Shown: in pieces, positions 44,759 through 53,899 of the stretch
Numbering within the stretch: position 1 is the first letter of the stretch
Layout: each line of letters begins with the position of its first letter
NCBI GenBank assembly: GCA_019456145.1
Contig: VRUL01000007.1
Coordinates: 1 to 64,000 of the forward strand
Reading direction: 5' to 3'
DNA from: Planctomycetota bacterium
GTDB taxonomy: Bacteria; Planctomycetota; Phycisphaerae; Sedimentisphaerales; Anaerobacaceae
DNA: 64,000 bases
Notes under the pieces: model-generated
What the model saw: the letters and a program-made list of their open reading frames with translations, nothing else
Told to the model about the DNA's origin: nothing
The model's database searches: none
Made by a program: the position numbers and the translations under genes

Positions 44759-45886
44759 ATGGCTGATAAGCAACGACACAAAGTAAATGATGTAACCAGA
44801 CGTGAGTTTATACGCGATGGTGCTCTGGCGGCAGCGGGTTTGGCGGCGGGTCTTAGCGCTACGGGAAGCCAAATTGCACGTGCCGGTGAGGCTGGTGCGG
44901 TGGTCAGAAAGACCCGGAGCTACAATCCGGAGATGGAGTATCGACGGCTGGGTAAAACCGGTCTTTGGATTTCTGCCGTATGCCTCGGTGGGCACTGGAA
45001 ACGAGTCGATAAGATGGTGCCGGATGTTTTTAAGGGCAAAGGCTGGCTGAGCGCAGACCTCGAAAGTGAGGGATTCCGGAAGAATCGGTATGATGTTGTT
45101 ACCCGGTGCATAGAGTCTGGTATCAACTATATCGACGCCTGCACATGGCAGGAAGTAGTAACCTACAGCAGAGCCCTTAAAGGAAGACGCGATAAGATGT
45201 ACCTCGGATTTTCCTGGTATCAGGAGGAGATGCGGAGGAAGAATTTTCGTACCACCAAGGCACTGCTCGGAACGCTCGATAAGGGGATGCGGGAAGCAAA
45301 GTTGGACTATGCGGACGTGTGGCGTATCACAATGCTATCGAAGAGCGGCAAACACACTACGGCCGAAGTGGATGAGATGATAGGTGCACTTGAGAAGGCA
45401 AGGCAACAGGGAAAAGTTCGTTTTACGGGTCTATCCTCACATGATCGGCCGCACATAAAGTGGATGATCGAAACTTATCCTTCTGTTGTTCAGGTGGTTT
45501 GCACTCCTTACACAGCTAAGAGCAAAGTTCTACCTACAGACAGTGTCTTCGACGCGGTAAAGAAACACGATGTAGGTATCTTCGGCATCAAGCCATTTGC
45601 GGGTAACTCGCTTTTTAAGGGTGACAGTTCGCCTAATAGTCCCCGAGCTGAGGAAGATGACCGGCTGGCACGAATGGCCATCCGTTACATCTTGTGCAAC
45701 ACAGCTTTAACGGCCCCCATCCCGGGTATGATTAATACCCATCAAGTGGACAATATGGCAAAGGCCGTAAAGGAGCACCGCGAACTCGATTCGGCCGAGG
45801 CCAGGGAACTCGAAAAAGCTATGGATGAAGCGTGGGCCAATCTGCCGCTCCACCGTCAGTGGCTGAAAGACTGGGAGTACGTGTAG
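44759..45886 (+). CDS. Exported aldo/keto-reductase-fold protein (tandem copy 1)
   Basis: A 375-residue protein with a twin-arginine-like signal (TRREFIRDGALAAAGLAAG) and an AKR barrel (YRRLGKTGLWISAVCLGGHW). Of the catalytic tetrad only the Asp in YIDACTW is seen: five residues on stands Gln rather than Tyr, the Lys strand reads MYLGFSWYQ, and the His strand reads YADVWRITML. GAGGAAG lies in front of the ATG. The next gene is a close paralog. The preserved barrel and loops show strong selection despite the missing residues, so another activity or a binding role is likely. Confidence 0.85.
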   Translation: MADKQRHKVNDVTRREFIRDGALAAAGLAAGLSATGSQIARAGEAGAVVRKTRSYNPEMEYRRLGKTGLWISAVCLGGHWKRVDKMVPDVFKGKGWLSADLESEGFRKNRYDVVTRCIESGINYIDACTWQEVVTYSRALKGRRDKMYLGFSWYQEEMRRKNFRTTKALLGTLDKGMREAKLDYADVWRITMLSKSGKHTTAEVDEMIGALEKARQQGKVRFTGLSSHDRPHIKWMIETYPSVVQVVCTPYTAKSKVLPTDSVFDAVKKHDVGIFGIKPFAGNSLFKGDSSPNSPRAEEDDRLARMAIRYILCNTALTAPIPGMINTHQVDNMAKAVKEHRELDSAEARELEKAMDEAWANLPLHRQWLKDWEYV

Positions 45887-45998
45887 AAAATATTCGTTTA
45901 TAGATAAGATTAGACAGCTTTTGGGAAAAAATCGTGGAATGTTAGGTATAATCTTGTAATCAAAACTGTAATCAAGCAATAGTTTTAAGGAGTCAAGT

Positions 45999-47129
45999 AT
46001 GAAAGACAAACAGCAAAAAGGTAAAGCAAATAATCTGAACCGTCGAGAGTTTATTCGCGACGGTGCGCTTGCTGCCGCGGGTCTGGCTGTGGGTGCCGGT
46101 GCCTCTGGAAGCCAAATTGCACGGGCCGGTGAGGCTGGTGCGGTGGTCAGGAAAACTCGAAGTTATAATCCTGAGATGGAGTATCGGCGGCTCGGTAAAA
46201 CGGGGCTTTGGGTCTCGGCCGCGTGCCTTGGCGGACACTGGAAGCGCGTCGACAAGATGGTTCCTGGTGTGTTCAAAGGCGGAGGCTGGCTGAGTGCTGA
46301 CCTGGACAGCGATGGTTTTAAGAAGAACCGCCGCGATGTTGTAACCCGATGCATCGAATCGGGCATCAACTATATCGACGCCTGTACATGGCAGGAGTGC
46401 GTGACCTACGCAGAGGCGCTGCGAGGAAGGCGCGACTCAATGTTCCTGGGTTTCTCATGGTACCAGGAAGAAATGCGGAGGAAGAACTTCCGCACGACCA
46501 AGGCGCTGCTCGGAACGCTTGACAAGGGTATGCTCAAGGCAAAGCTCGACTACGTGGACTTATGGCGAATTACTATGCACGAGCAGAGCGGTAAACACAC
46601 CGAGGGCGAAGTTGAGGAGATGATGGGAGCACTTGAAAAAGCGAGGCAGCAGGGCAAGGTCCGTTTCTGCGGAGCATCCACGCACGACCGTAAGCATATC
46701 AAATGGATGATAGAGACCTACCCAACCGTATTTCAAGTTGTTGTGACGCCTTATACGGCCAAGAGCAAGATTCGTCCGAAAGACAGCGTATTCGACGCAG
46801 TAAAGAAGCACGACATGGGCGTTTTCGGCATCAAGCCTTTTGCGGGCACCTCTCTGTTTAAGGGTGATAGTTCACCTAATAGCCCCAAGGCAGAGGAAGA
46901 CGACCGACGGGCACGTTTGGCCATCCGTTATATCCTGGCTACTGATGCGATCACAGCGCCTATTCCGGGTATGATCAACGCACACCAGGTTGACAATGTT
47001 GTTAAGGCAATCAAGGAGCGTCGAGAGCTCGACACGGCCGAGGCCAAAGAGCTGGAGCAGGCCATGGATGAGGCATGGGCGAATCTACCGGCCCACCGTC
47101 AGTGGTTGAAGGACTGGGAATACGTATAA
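45999..47129 (+). CDS. Exported aldo/keto-reductase-fold protein (tandem copy 2)
   Basis: A 376-residue paralog of the preceding gene, identical over long stretches (AGEAGAVVRKTRSYNPEMEY, RRKNFRTTKALLGTLDKGM, HRQWLKDWEYV). It shares the Tat signal and the same loss of Tyr, Lys and His (YIDACTWQECV, MFLGFSWYQ, YVDLWRITMHE). Differences cluster in RFCGASTHDRKH against RFTGLSSHDRPH, and in surface loops. AAGGAG lies eight bases before the ATG. A recent tandem duplication, perhaps giving two substrate variants or a heterodimer. Confidence 0.85.
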   Translation: MKDKQQKGKANNLNRREFIRDGALAAAGLAVGAGASGSQIARAGEAGAVVRKTRSYNPEMEYRRLGKTGLWVSAACLGGHWKRVDKMVPGVFKGGGWLSADLDSDGFKKNRRDVVTRCIESGINYIDACTWQECVTYAEALRGRRDSMFLGFSWYQEEMRRKNFRTTKALLGTLDKGMLKAKLDYVDLWRITMHEQSGKHTEGEVEEMMGALEKARQQGKVRFCGASTHDRKHIKWMIETYPTVFQVVVTPYTAKSKIRPKDSVFDAVKKHDMGVFGIKPFAGTSLFKGDSSPNSPKAEEDDRRARLAIRYILATDAITAPIPGMINAHQVDNVVKAIKERRELDTAEAKELEQAMDEAWANLPAHRQWLKDWEYV

Positions 47130-47135
47130 AAACCG

Positions 47136-47486
47136 TTGTCTAATAACAGACTATTTGCTTTGAAATATTGCTTGTTGATATTTGTGCAAACGGCAGTGGC
47201 TGTTGCGGCTACGGCGTGTAAGCAGGAAATCGTACAGGAAACTCCGCTACAGGTCGAGAATGGTGGTAGCATAGAAAACCATTTAATGGTTAGTGAAGAC
47301 GCAGCCGACAACAGCCGCTGCCATGTTTGCCATATCAACTACGACGAGGAAACCCTTGCGCTTAACCACGAACTGGCGGGCGTTAGTTGCCAGAAGTGCC
47401 ACGGCTCATCAGATACCAGTTCGTATAGAACGGTGGGACAAAACGATCGAGAAACTTTTAGGGGCGGTAGAGTAAAGGTTTCTTGA
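47136..47486 (+). pseudogene. Degraded diheme cytochrome c-like protein
   Basis: The first frame has a hydrophobic start with a possible lipobox (AVAATAC), then two heme-binding motifs, CHVCH and CQKCH, each followed by a family-like context (YDEETLALNHELAGVSC). It then drifts into YRTVGQNDRETFRGG. In another frame over the last part, RIERWDKTIEKLLGAVE (stop 47473-47475) looks like the true C-terminal tail of planctomycete multiheme proteins, which end in RWDK-type sequence. So a middle section seems to be deleted with a frameshift. The TTG start abuts the upstream AKR stop. Confidence 0.6.
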
Positions 47487-47588
47487 ATCATTTTTCAGCC
47501 TGCCATTTTGACGTTTCTGTCAAGCAGACTATCGGCAAGATGCGATTGAGACTGCCATTCATCACTGGAGAATCAGGGAGTTTTAGGC

Positions 47589-47618
47589 TTGACCTTAACA
47601 CTCAAAAGATTATATGAT
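47589..47618 (+). promoter_or_regulatory. Promoter candidate for the Hyi-like isomerase
   Basis: TTGACC (47589-47594), an 18-base spacer and TATGAT (47613-47618), with a leader of about 73 bases to the ATG at 47698. Confidence 0.45.
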
Positions 47619-47697
47619 TGTACTGCACGCCGTTAAAGTAACCGTGTAAACGAGCGAAAAATGTTTAGTAAAACTGTTGAACAGAAAGGAATATAAG

Positions 47698-48636
47698 ATG
47701 AGCGGAAATATGCAATCAGACAGCCAGGAACGTGGTGGTATCAGCCGGCGGGATATGCTGCGGATGGCGGCCGGGACAGGTGCAGTCGGTGCTGCAGCTT
47801 TAGCACTTCCCTCTTGCGCCATCTTCAACAAAGGTACGGAAAAGGCCGTTACCAGGGGACGCATTAATCAGTCGATTGTACACTGGTGCTTTGCGGAATA
47901 CTGGGACCTTGAGAAAACCTGCCTGATTGCCAGACAGCTTGGCTGCAGGAGCATCGAACTGGTTGGTCCTGAAAACTTCGCTACCCTCAACAAATACGGC
48001 CTGACATGCGCCATCGCACCCAATGGCATGCCTGACCCGCCGTTTGTCAAAGGCTTCAACAATCCCAAACATCACGATTTGGTCATCGCGAAAACTCGTG
48101 AGATGATTGATGCCTGTGCCGAATACAATGTCCCCAGTGTCATTGCATTCACCGGTTTCCGCCAGGATATTCCAGATGATGTTGGACTAAAGAACTGTGT
48201 CAATGGCTTTAAGGAGATTATAGGTCATGCGGAAAGAAAGAAGGTAAACATCTGCCTGGAGATTCTCAACAGCCGAGTGGCGGTCGAGATGAAGGGGCAC
48301 CCCGGCTATCAGGGCGACCACATCGACTACTGCATGGATATTGTCAAAAAGGTAGGCTCACCGCGAATGAAGATACTCTTTGATATCTACCACGTCCAGA
48401 TTATGGATGGTGACATCATTTCCCGCATCCGGCAGTACAAGGACTATATCGGGCACTACCATACAGCAGGCAATCCCGGCCGTTGTGAGATCGACGACAA
48501 GCAGGAGATAAACTACAGGGCCATCATGGAAGAGATTGTCAGGATCGGCTACAAGGGATACGTCGGCCAGGAATTCATCCCGACCCGCGATCCGCTCGAA
48601 GGTCTCAGAGAAGCCGTCATTCTGTGCGATGTATAA
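47698..48636 (+). CDS. Exported hydroxypyruvate-isomerase-like TIM barrel
   Basis: A 312-residue protein with a twin-arginine signal (SRRDMLRMAAGTGAVGAAAL) and a TIM barrel closely following the hydroxypyruvate isomerase (Hyi) pattern: NICLEILNSRV, KILFDIYHVQIMDGD, YIGHYHTAGNPGR and GYVGQEFIPTRDP. The metal-binding Glu/Asp/His/Glu set of this family is preserved in those strands. AAAGG lies eight to nine bases before the ATG; an upstream TTG (47677) is less likely. Hyi normally works in the cytoplasm, so export points to an extracytoplasmic keto-sugar substrate. Confidence 0.88.
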   Translation: MSGNMQSDSQERGGISRRDMLRMAAGTGAVGAAALALPSCAIFNKGTEKAVTRGRINQSIVHWCFAEYWDLEKTCLIARQLGCRSIELVGPENFATLNKYGLTCAIAPNGMPDPPFVKGFNNPKHHDLVIAKTREMIDACAEYNVPSVIAFTGFRQDIPDDVGLKNCVNGFKEIIGHAERKKVNICLEILNSRVAVEMKGHPGYQGDHIDYCMDIVKKVGSPRMKILFDIYHVQIMDGDIISRIRQYKDYIGHYHTAGNPGRCEIDDKQEINYRAIMEEIVRIGYKGYVGQEFIPTRDPLEGLREAVILCDV

Positions 48637-48640
48637 CAAA

Positions 48641-48675
48641 GGGCTCCCATCCTTATAAAATCAGGATGGGGACCC
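48641..48675. terminator. Hairpin between convergent genes
   Basis: CCCATCCT (48646-48653) pairs perfectly with AGGATGGG (48663-48670); the outer GGG/CCC (48641-48643, 48673-48675) extends it past a two-base internal loop. It lies between the stops of two convergent genes and can serve both strands. Confidence 0.5.
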
Positions 48676-48683
48676 AATAGTTA

Positions 48684-49901
48684 CTATAATTTTAAGTCTG
48701 GATTGTCCGGGCCAAAGTGCTTGAGCATGACAATCGGATCGGTCTTGGAAGAATTCGTGATAGCTACTCCTTCTTTGGCCGCTGCTTCGCTGACAAAGTA
48801 CTCATCATGAGTTAACTGGCCGTATCTAATAAGCGAGGGAGTCTCTATGTTCCACACACCCATCGTGCCGTGGCCCTGCATCATAATAAATCCGTAGCAG
48901 GCGCTGTCTTTGATGGCTACCGTTTGGCCGGGCAGGACCGTAAGCTCTTTAGCGCTGAAGGTGGTTGACTTGTAACAAATCCAGTTTTCGATATAGCCTT
49001 CGGCCTCCATCTCCTTAACCGGCCGGACGGGCTTGGGAGCCATAAAGCGGTTCTGAGCAAAATTCGGGTCGACGTTGAGGTCCCAGTCGATAATACTAAG
49101 AAGCCATTCCACGTCCCCTTCCTTGTCCTTCGGCGTATCCTTCCAGAGCAGTTCCTTCGGCACAACCTGGTCGTGAGTGATATTCTCATACATCGCAAAG
49201 ACATCCGAGGCCTTCTGCGGCTCGTATGTGCAAAGGCTGCCGGGTGCGTGCAGGACGCCCGGCGGGACATCCCAGCCGGTTCCGACATCGAGACGATAAG
49301 CGGCCGACAGACTCGTGATCTTGTTGTCTCTACCTTCTGCTGCATCCTTAAGGGCCTTTAGGACCTGGTCCTTTGTCACACCGGGGTTGAGGCCGAAGAA
49401 GGTATAAGGGAAGTCGCCGCCGTGGTTGTTCGCCTGGGGCGGGAAGTAATAGGCTTCCGGTTTACCCAACTGGCCGGTCAGTGCCGCATGCTCATCGCGA
49501 TGATGAATATGGTGTGGCAGAGCACCCTTATTATCGAAGAATTTCGAGTACATCGGCCAGCGCTTGTGTTCGTTCCATAATCTGTCACCGATAATTTGGT
49601 CCTTGAGCTCATCAATAGCGTCTTTGAGCAGGACTTTTTCGGTCTTTCCATTGTCATCTAAGACAATAAAGCTCAGGCCCTCATTCGGTGAGGTCAGTGG
49701 GCCGTTGTCGGCTGGTGTAGTCGATGCAAACCAGCGTTCGTCAATACCACCTCGCTCTCCGCCCAGAGCGTAATAGTCGTCCGGATGGAGCTTGATACGC
49801 CGGCCCGGCACGCAAAAGGACCGAGGCACCCAGTTCGGCGCCAGCCTTACGATTCCTTTTCCCTGTTCGAGTGCCTTACTTGCAATAGAGTTTGCAGACA
49901 T
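48684..49901 (-). CDS. Mannose-6-phosphate-isomerase-like cupin protein
   Basis: A 405-residue cytoplasmic protein without signal peptide. The block PHHIHHRDEHAALTGQLGKP followed by EAYYFPP matches the metal-site and substrate region of class I phosphomannose isomerase-type cupins, as does GWDVPPGVLHAPGSL. A second cupin-like part (about 310-400) has TVLPGQTVAIKDSACYGFIM. It probably isomerises a sugar phosphate or a related acid; the exact reaction is unknown. AAGGAGG lies five bases before the ATG, one of the strongest sites in the window. Last gene of the minus-strand operon beginning at 53664. Confidence 0.75.
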   Translation of the reverse strand: MSANSIASKALEQGKGIVRLAPNWVPRSFCVPGRRIKLHPDDYYALGGERGGIDERWFASTTPADNGPLTSPNEGLSFIVLDDNGKTEKVLLKDAIDELKDQIIGDRLWNEHKRWPMYSKFFDNKGALPHHIHHRDEHAALTGQLGKPEAYYFPPQANNHGGDFPYTFFGLNPGVTKDQVLKALKDAAEGRDNKITSLSAAYRLDVGTGWDVPPGVLHAPGSLCTYEPQKASDVFAMYENITHDQVVPKELLWKDTPKDKEGDVEWLLSIIDWDLNVDPNFAQNRFMAPKPVRPVKEMEAEGYIENWICYKSTTFSAKELTVLPGQTVAIKDSACYGFIMMQGHGTMGVWNIETPSLIRYGQLTHDEYFVSEAAAKEGVAITNSSKTDPIVMLKHFGPDNPDLKL

Positions 49902-49953
49902 AAGTCCTCCTTACTAAAATTTCACAAGTCATAAGATCACAAGTTGCCCGTGC

Positions 49954-51096
49954 TCACGGTTTTTTAACTGTTTCCCATGTTTTATTTTTAGCCGACGTCA
50001 GCACTGCATCACAGACATACTGTGTTGCAAGGGCTTCGCGGAAGTCCGGTGATGTAGATTTGCCTTGGGCCAGGTTCTCCATGAATTCAGCCACCTGGTG
50101 AACGAAAGAGTGCTCGTAGCCAATCTGCAAGCCCGGAACCCACCATTTATCCATGTACGGCATGTCGCTATCTGTAACGTGAATCGAGCGCCAGCCTCGC
50201 ACGATCGAATCGTCGCTGTGGTCAAAGTAGCTGAGGCGATGGAGGTCATGGAGGTCCCATGCGATGGATGCCTTTTCTCCATTGATTTCGAAAGTATAAA
50301 GGGCCTTGTGACCACGCGCGTAACGGGTTGACTCGAAGTTGCCCAGCGAGCCGTTATCGTAATGGCAAATGAAAGTGCAGGCGTCGTCAATCCCCACAGG
50401 CTCGACCTTGCCCGTTTCAGCGTGCATGCGTTCTTTGACAAAGGTCTCTGTCATGGCAGACACATCAGTAATGGGCCCGTTATGCCACATAGCCGTGTCT
50501 ATACAGTGAGCCAGCAGGTCGCCTGTCACGCCTGAGCCAGCGGCCTTAACGTCCAGCCGCCATGTTGCCATTCCGCCCTGCGGCACTTCCTTCGAGATGG
50601 TCCAGTCCTGCAGGAAATTGGCGCGATAGTGAAAAATCTTCCCAAGCCGACCTTCATCGATGAGCTGCTTGGCCAATGTCACGGCAGGCACCCGGCGATA
50701 GTTGAAGGAAACGAGAGTGGGCACACCGGCTTCCTCCACAGCTTTAACCATCTCCTCGGCTTGTGGGCCGTTCAGGGCCAGGGGCTTTTCACAACAGATT
50801 GCCTTGCCGGCCTTGGCAGCAGCGATAGCTATCTCGGCGTGCAGATTGTTCGGCACACAGATTTCCACTACGTCTATGTTTTCATCCTCGACTACTTTAT
50901 GCCAGTCAGTAGTATGCGACTTGTAGCCCCACTTCTCGGCAAAGGCCTTGGCCTCTTCCTCCACCAATCCACAGACAACCTGCAGGACCGGATCATAGGG
51001 GACGTCGAAGAAGTTTTTGACCCTGTTGTAGGCATTGGAGTGCGTTCGGCCCATAAAGCCATAGCCAATGAGGCCAATATTAAGTTTTTTATTCAT
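49954..51096 (-). CDS. Cytoplasmic Gfo/Idh/MocA-family oxidoreductase
   Basis: A 380-residue NAD(P)-dependent sugar or inositol dehydrogenase. The Rossmann start is [19 protein letters not shown], with the EKP motif in [10 protein letters not shown] and a C-terminal alpha/beta domain with the [12 protein letters not shown] helix, including the His of the catalytic region. Unlike the other three family members in the window it has no Tat signal. AAGGAG lies eight to nine bases before the ATG. Its neighbours are sugar isomerases, so the likely role is a cytoplasmic oxidation step in the same route. Confidence 0.92.
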   Translation of the reverse strand: MNKKLNIGLIGYGFMGRTHSNAYNRVKNFFDVPYDPVLQVVCGLVEEEAKAFAEKWGYKSHTTDWHKVVEDENIDVVEICVPNNLHAEIAIAAAKAGKAICCEKPLALNGPQAEEMVKAVEEAGVPTLVSFNYRRVPAVTLAKQLIDEGRLGKIFHYRANFLQDWTISKEVPQGGMATWRLDVKAAGSGVTGDLLAHCIDTAMWHNGPITDVSAMTETFVKERMHAETGKVEPVGIDDACTFICHYDNGSLGNFESTRYARGHKALYTFEINGEKASIAWDLHDLHRLSYFDHSDDSIVRGWRSIHVTDSDMPYMDKWWVPGLQIGYEHSFVHQVAEFMENLAQGKSTSPDFREALATQYVCDAVLTSAKNKTWETVKKP

Positions 51097-51166
51097 TTCC
51101 GTAACTCCTTATTCAAGTTCTTAGGCTGGAAGAAGCATGTGTGAAGCACCAATTCCGAATTCACAA

Positions 51167-52204
51167 CTAAGACGTCCACCCATGCGCCGCCCGCACTTTG
51201 AGCATCACATCGAGGACCGCGTTCCACGTAGCCTGCGTTTCGAGCGTCGCGTTGGAGAACATGCACCCGTCCCAGCAGATGTGCTGGATACCGCGCGCCG
51301 CGGCGTCCTTAAGCCAGTAGCCCGCGCAGCGGACGATGTCGAGCTTGCCGTTGGGGTCGTCGGCTTGGCAGTGCTTACCCGTCTTGTCGTGTGAACCGGC
51401 GCCGTGAACTTCGCCGTCGTTCTGCGCCACGTGAAAGTCGATCGTCCAGGGCCGCAGCTTCTCGACCATCGTTTCGTAGGCGGCGTAGAATTCCTCATCT
51501 GAATAGCCGGGCTGCAACAGTGCATGTTCCGGCGCATTGTAGCCCATCAAAAACAGGTACGTGTGGGCCATATCAGCCTGGAAACCAAGCGCCTCCGGCA
51601 TTCCGACTGCTTCCAGAAGATCGAGCGTGTCCTTCCAACTATGATGGCCTGCCCAGCAGATCTCACCCTCGACGGCAAGACGCTCGCCGTGATCGGCGGC
51701 GATTTTGGCCGCTTCGCGGAACGTCTCGGCGATTTTCGCGGTGTTCGCCTTTGGGTCTTCGCGCCATTTCTCGACGCCGAACTCGGCCGAATCGATCCGG
51801 ATCGCGCCGTACTTGCGCACGCCATGCTCGTTGAACACACCAGCAATGCGACATCCCACGCGCACGGCGCTGAGAAATTTCTCGCGAGCCGCTGCATCCC
51901 CCATCGCCGAATCACCAACCGTGCCTGCCCAAACGGGCGCGACAAGCGAGCCGACGTTAAAACCGTACCCCTGAATAAGGTCCGCGATTTTCTTCAGTTC
52001 GTCGTCGCTGGCGTTAGGGTCGGTGTGCGGCAGGAAAAGGAAGTAGTCAATCCCGTCGAACTTCTGGCCGTTCACCTCCGCGCCGGCGGTCAATTCGAGC
52101 ATCCGTTCGAGACTTATTGGTGGTTCCTGGCCCGGTTCATTTCCTTTGCCGACCAGCCCGGGCCACATGGCGTTGTGAAGTCTGGGGAGGGTATCCGAAC
52201 TCAT
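51167..52204 (-). CDS. TIM-barrel sugar isomerase/epimerase, GC-rich
   Basis: A 345-residue xylose-isomerase-like TIM barrel without signal peptide. Visible are [31 protein letters not shown] (metal-site Glu), [18 protein letters not shown] (Asp/His) and [26 protein letters not shown] lies six bases before the ATG. The gene is visibly richer in G+C than its neighbours: 40 of 60 bases at 51301-51360 against 31 of 60 at 50101-50160. That suggests recent acquisition. It lies 37 bases after an isomerase gene remnant (52242-52334). Confidence 0.88.
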   Translation of the reverse strand: MSSDTLPRLHNAMWPGLVGKGNEPGQEPPISLERMLELTAGAEVNGQKFDGIDYFLFLPHTDPNASDDELKKIADLIQGYGFNVGSLVAPVWAGTVGDSAMGDAAAREKFLSAVRVGCRIAGVFNEHGVRKYGAIRIDSAEFGVEKWREDPKANTAKIAETFREAAKIAADHGERLAVEGEICWAGHHSWKDTLDLLEAVGMPEALGFQADMAHTYLFLMGYNAPEHALLQPGYSDEEFYAAYETMVEKLRPWTIDFHVAQNDGEVHGAGSHDKTGKHCQADDPNGKLDIVRCAGYWLKDAAARGIQHICWDGCMFSNATLETQATWNAVLDVMLKVRAAHGWTS

Positions 52205-52241
52205 CTTTAGCTCCTTTCAAGTTCAGTAGCGTTCATGATAG

Positions 52242-52334
52242 TTATTGCCTTGCCTTCTCGTGGGCCGGTTCGACCGGGTCGTCCACATACGGACCGATTA
52301 TATATGCCCATGATCCAATTGATATTTTTTTCAT
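52242..52334 (-). pseudogene. First 30 codons of a truncated sugar isomerase gene
   Basis: On the minus strand an ATG at 52334, with GAGAG in front, opens MKKISIGSWAYIIGPYVDDP and stops after 30 codons (TAA, 52242-52244). The start is the typical beginning of cytoplasmic planctomycete TIM-barrel isomerases (KISIGSWAY..GPY.). The rest of the barrel is missing, and the GC-rich isomerase gene begins 37 bases later. It could also be a short leader peptide, but the family resemblance favours a remnant left by replacement. Confidence 0.6.
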
Positions 52335-52365
52335 AATCTACTCTCAATGAAATATTTCCTGTTTA

Positions 52366-53664
52366 TCATAAGCGCCAGGGTGGTCGCATAGCCCTTGCGA
52401 GCATCCTGTCGGCCTCTGCGTCATCGACAAATCGTTCAGTTTTTGGGTTCCAGCGGACTTTTTTGCCCAGCCGTAAACAGATATTTGCGACATGACAGGT
52501 CGTCGTCGAGCGATGGGCGATCTCCGGAGGCGCGATTGTCAGCGCCCTTGTTTTGACACAATCGAGGAAATTGCGATGATGGCCGGTCATAAACCCATAG
52601 CCTTTCTGGGCGAAGTTGACCTTATTCATAATTTCTTTGCTCGATGCCGTGATTTTCCCTGTGTCATCGACACTTACCCATCCTTCGGTTCCGACGAATT
52701 TGTTTCCTCTGGGGCCCCTGCCTGGCTCACTCTCGTCATGAAGGATCATCTTTACGCCGTCAGGATACGTTGCTGTGACTTCGAACTTTACTGGCGTATT
52801 GAATAAGCCGTCTTTGGGAAACTGGGCCCAACCTTCGTATTCTGTAGGCCCGGTATATTGACTGTCGTGCGCCCACTGAGCCAGATCGTTGAAGTGCGCT
52901 CCAAGATCAGTCATTTGTCCGCCGGAGTAATCGTATAACCAGCGAAAACTGCCGTGACACCGCTTGCGTGTATACGGCTCAAGTGGAGCAGGTCCGAGCC
53001 ACATGTCGTAGTCAAAACCTTTCGGAATAGGCTCGGGCTTTTGCGGAGGACAAGTCGGGCCGTTATGGTAATAGCAATGCAGGGTATGAAGCCGGCCGAG
53101 CATACCGCTTTTAGCAGTCTCCACAGCGAAACGAAAACAGCCGTTACTACGTCGTTGAGTACCGGACTGATAGACGGTCCCGAACCGTTTCATCGTATCG
53201 GCGACAGCCCTGCCCTCAGCAATGGTCAGGGAAATCGGTTTTTCACAATACATGTCTTTGCCGGCTTTTGCCGCTTCAATGGCAATAACGGCATGCCAGT
53301 GGTCCGGGGTTGCTATCAGTACAGTATCAATGTCCCTGCGAGTTAGTATGTCTCGGAAATTGTTGTATGCCGAACAATCCTTGTTGCCGTATGCCGAATC
53401 CACCGTATTTTTTGCCCTGATGCGGTGGTTCGTATCGACATCGCAAACAGCCAGTATTCGCAGGTCATCACAGGTAAGAAAATTTCGCAGATTGTACAGC
53501 CCCTGCCCGCCCAAACCGATAGCTCCCATCGTAATTCGCTCACTTGGCGCGGTAGCACCGGCCCTGCCCAGCGCCGATGACGGAATGAAATACGGCACAG
53601 CCACCGCTGTGGTAGCTGCGGCCATGCTGCGTTTTAGAAACAACCTTCGCGAAATCTGTCTCAT
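52366..53664 (-). CDS. Exported Gfo/Idh/MocA-family oxidoreductase
   Basis: A 432-residue protein with a twin-arginine signal (SRRLFLKRSMAAATTAVAV). After it come the Rossmann domain (MGAIGLGGQGLYNL), the EKP motif in YCEKPISLT, GTQRRSNGCFR, the planctomycete-type insert DYDMWLGPAPLEPY and the helix GGQMTDLGAHFNDLAQW. This exported subgroup often oxidises glycoside hydroxyls with tightly bound NAD(P). First gene of the operon running down to 48684. A palindrome overlies its putative -10 box. Confidence 0.92.
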   Translation of the reverse strand: MRQISRRLFLKRSMAAATTAVAVPYFIPSSALGRAGATAPSERITMGAIGLGGQGLYNLRNFLTCDDLRILAVCDVDTNHRIRAKNTVDSAYGNKDCSAYNNFRDILTRRDIDTVLIATPDHWHAVIAIEAAKAGKDMYCEKPISLTIAEGRAVADTMKRFGTVYQSGTQRRSNGCFRFAVETAKSGMLGRLHTLHCYYHNGPTCPPQKPEPIPKGFDYDMWLGPAPLEPYTRKRCHGSFRWLYDYSGGQMTDLGAHFNDLAQWAHDSQYTGPTEYEGWAQFPKDGLFNTPVKFEVTATYPDGVKMILHDESEPGRGPRGNKFVGTEGWVSVDDTGKITASSKEIMNKVNFAQKGYGFMTGHHRNFLDCVKTRALTIAPPEIAHRSTTTCHVANICLRLGKKVRWNPKTERFVDDAEADRMLARAMRPPWRL

Positions 53665-53761
53665 AGGACCAATCCTTTGAATGGTTTCTCCATGTCATTT
53701 TGCTTTGGCTGCCCATCTTGCGACAAAATCGGGGCTGCCCAACCTGCAAAATGCACTTTTG

Positions 53762-53795
53762 GCTTATACTATAAGCTCTCCGATGATTTAAGCAA
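53762..53795 (-). promoter_or_regulatory. Promoter candidate with a palindrome over the -10 box
   Basis: On the minus strand TTGCTT (53790-53795), a 16-base spacer and TATAGT (53768-53773). GCTTATA (53762-53768) and TATAAGC (53770-53776) form a perfect 7-bp palindrome about one central base, covering the -10 box. It could be a repressor site. Confidence 0.35.
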
Positions 53796-53899
53796 ATATT
53801 TTTCCCAACAATGGGCTGTGTTTTTCCGATTTAGCAACGCGTGCGGCAGAATACGGCATCTGTTGTTAATATAGATAATCTACCGCTGCCTGCTAAATT

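Noticed and set aside
51524-52210. 228-codon frame on the plus strand opposite the GC-rich isomerase
   Set aside because: It is antisense to a gene with clear family motifs; the long frame follows from high GC content.
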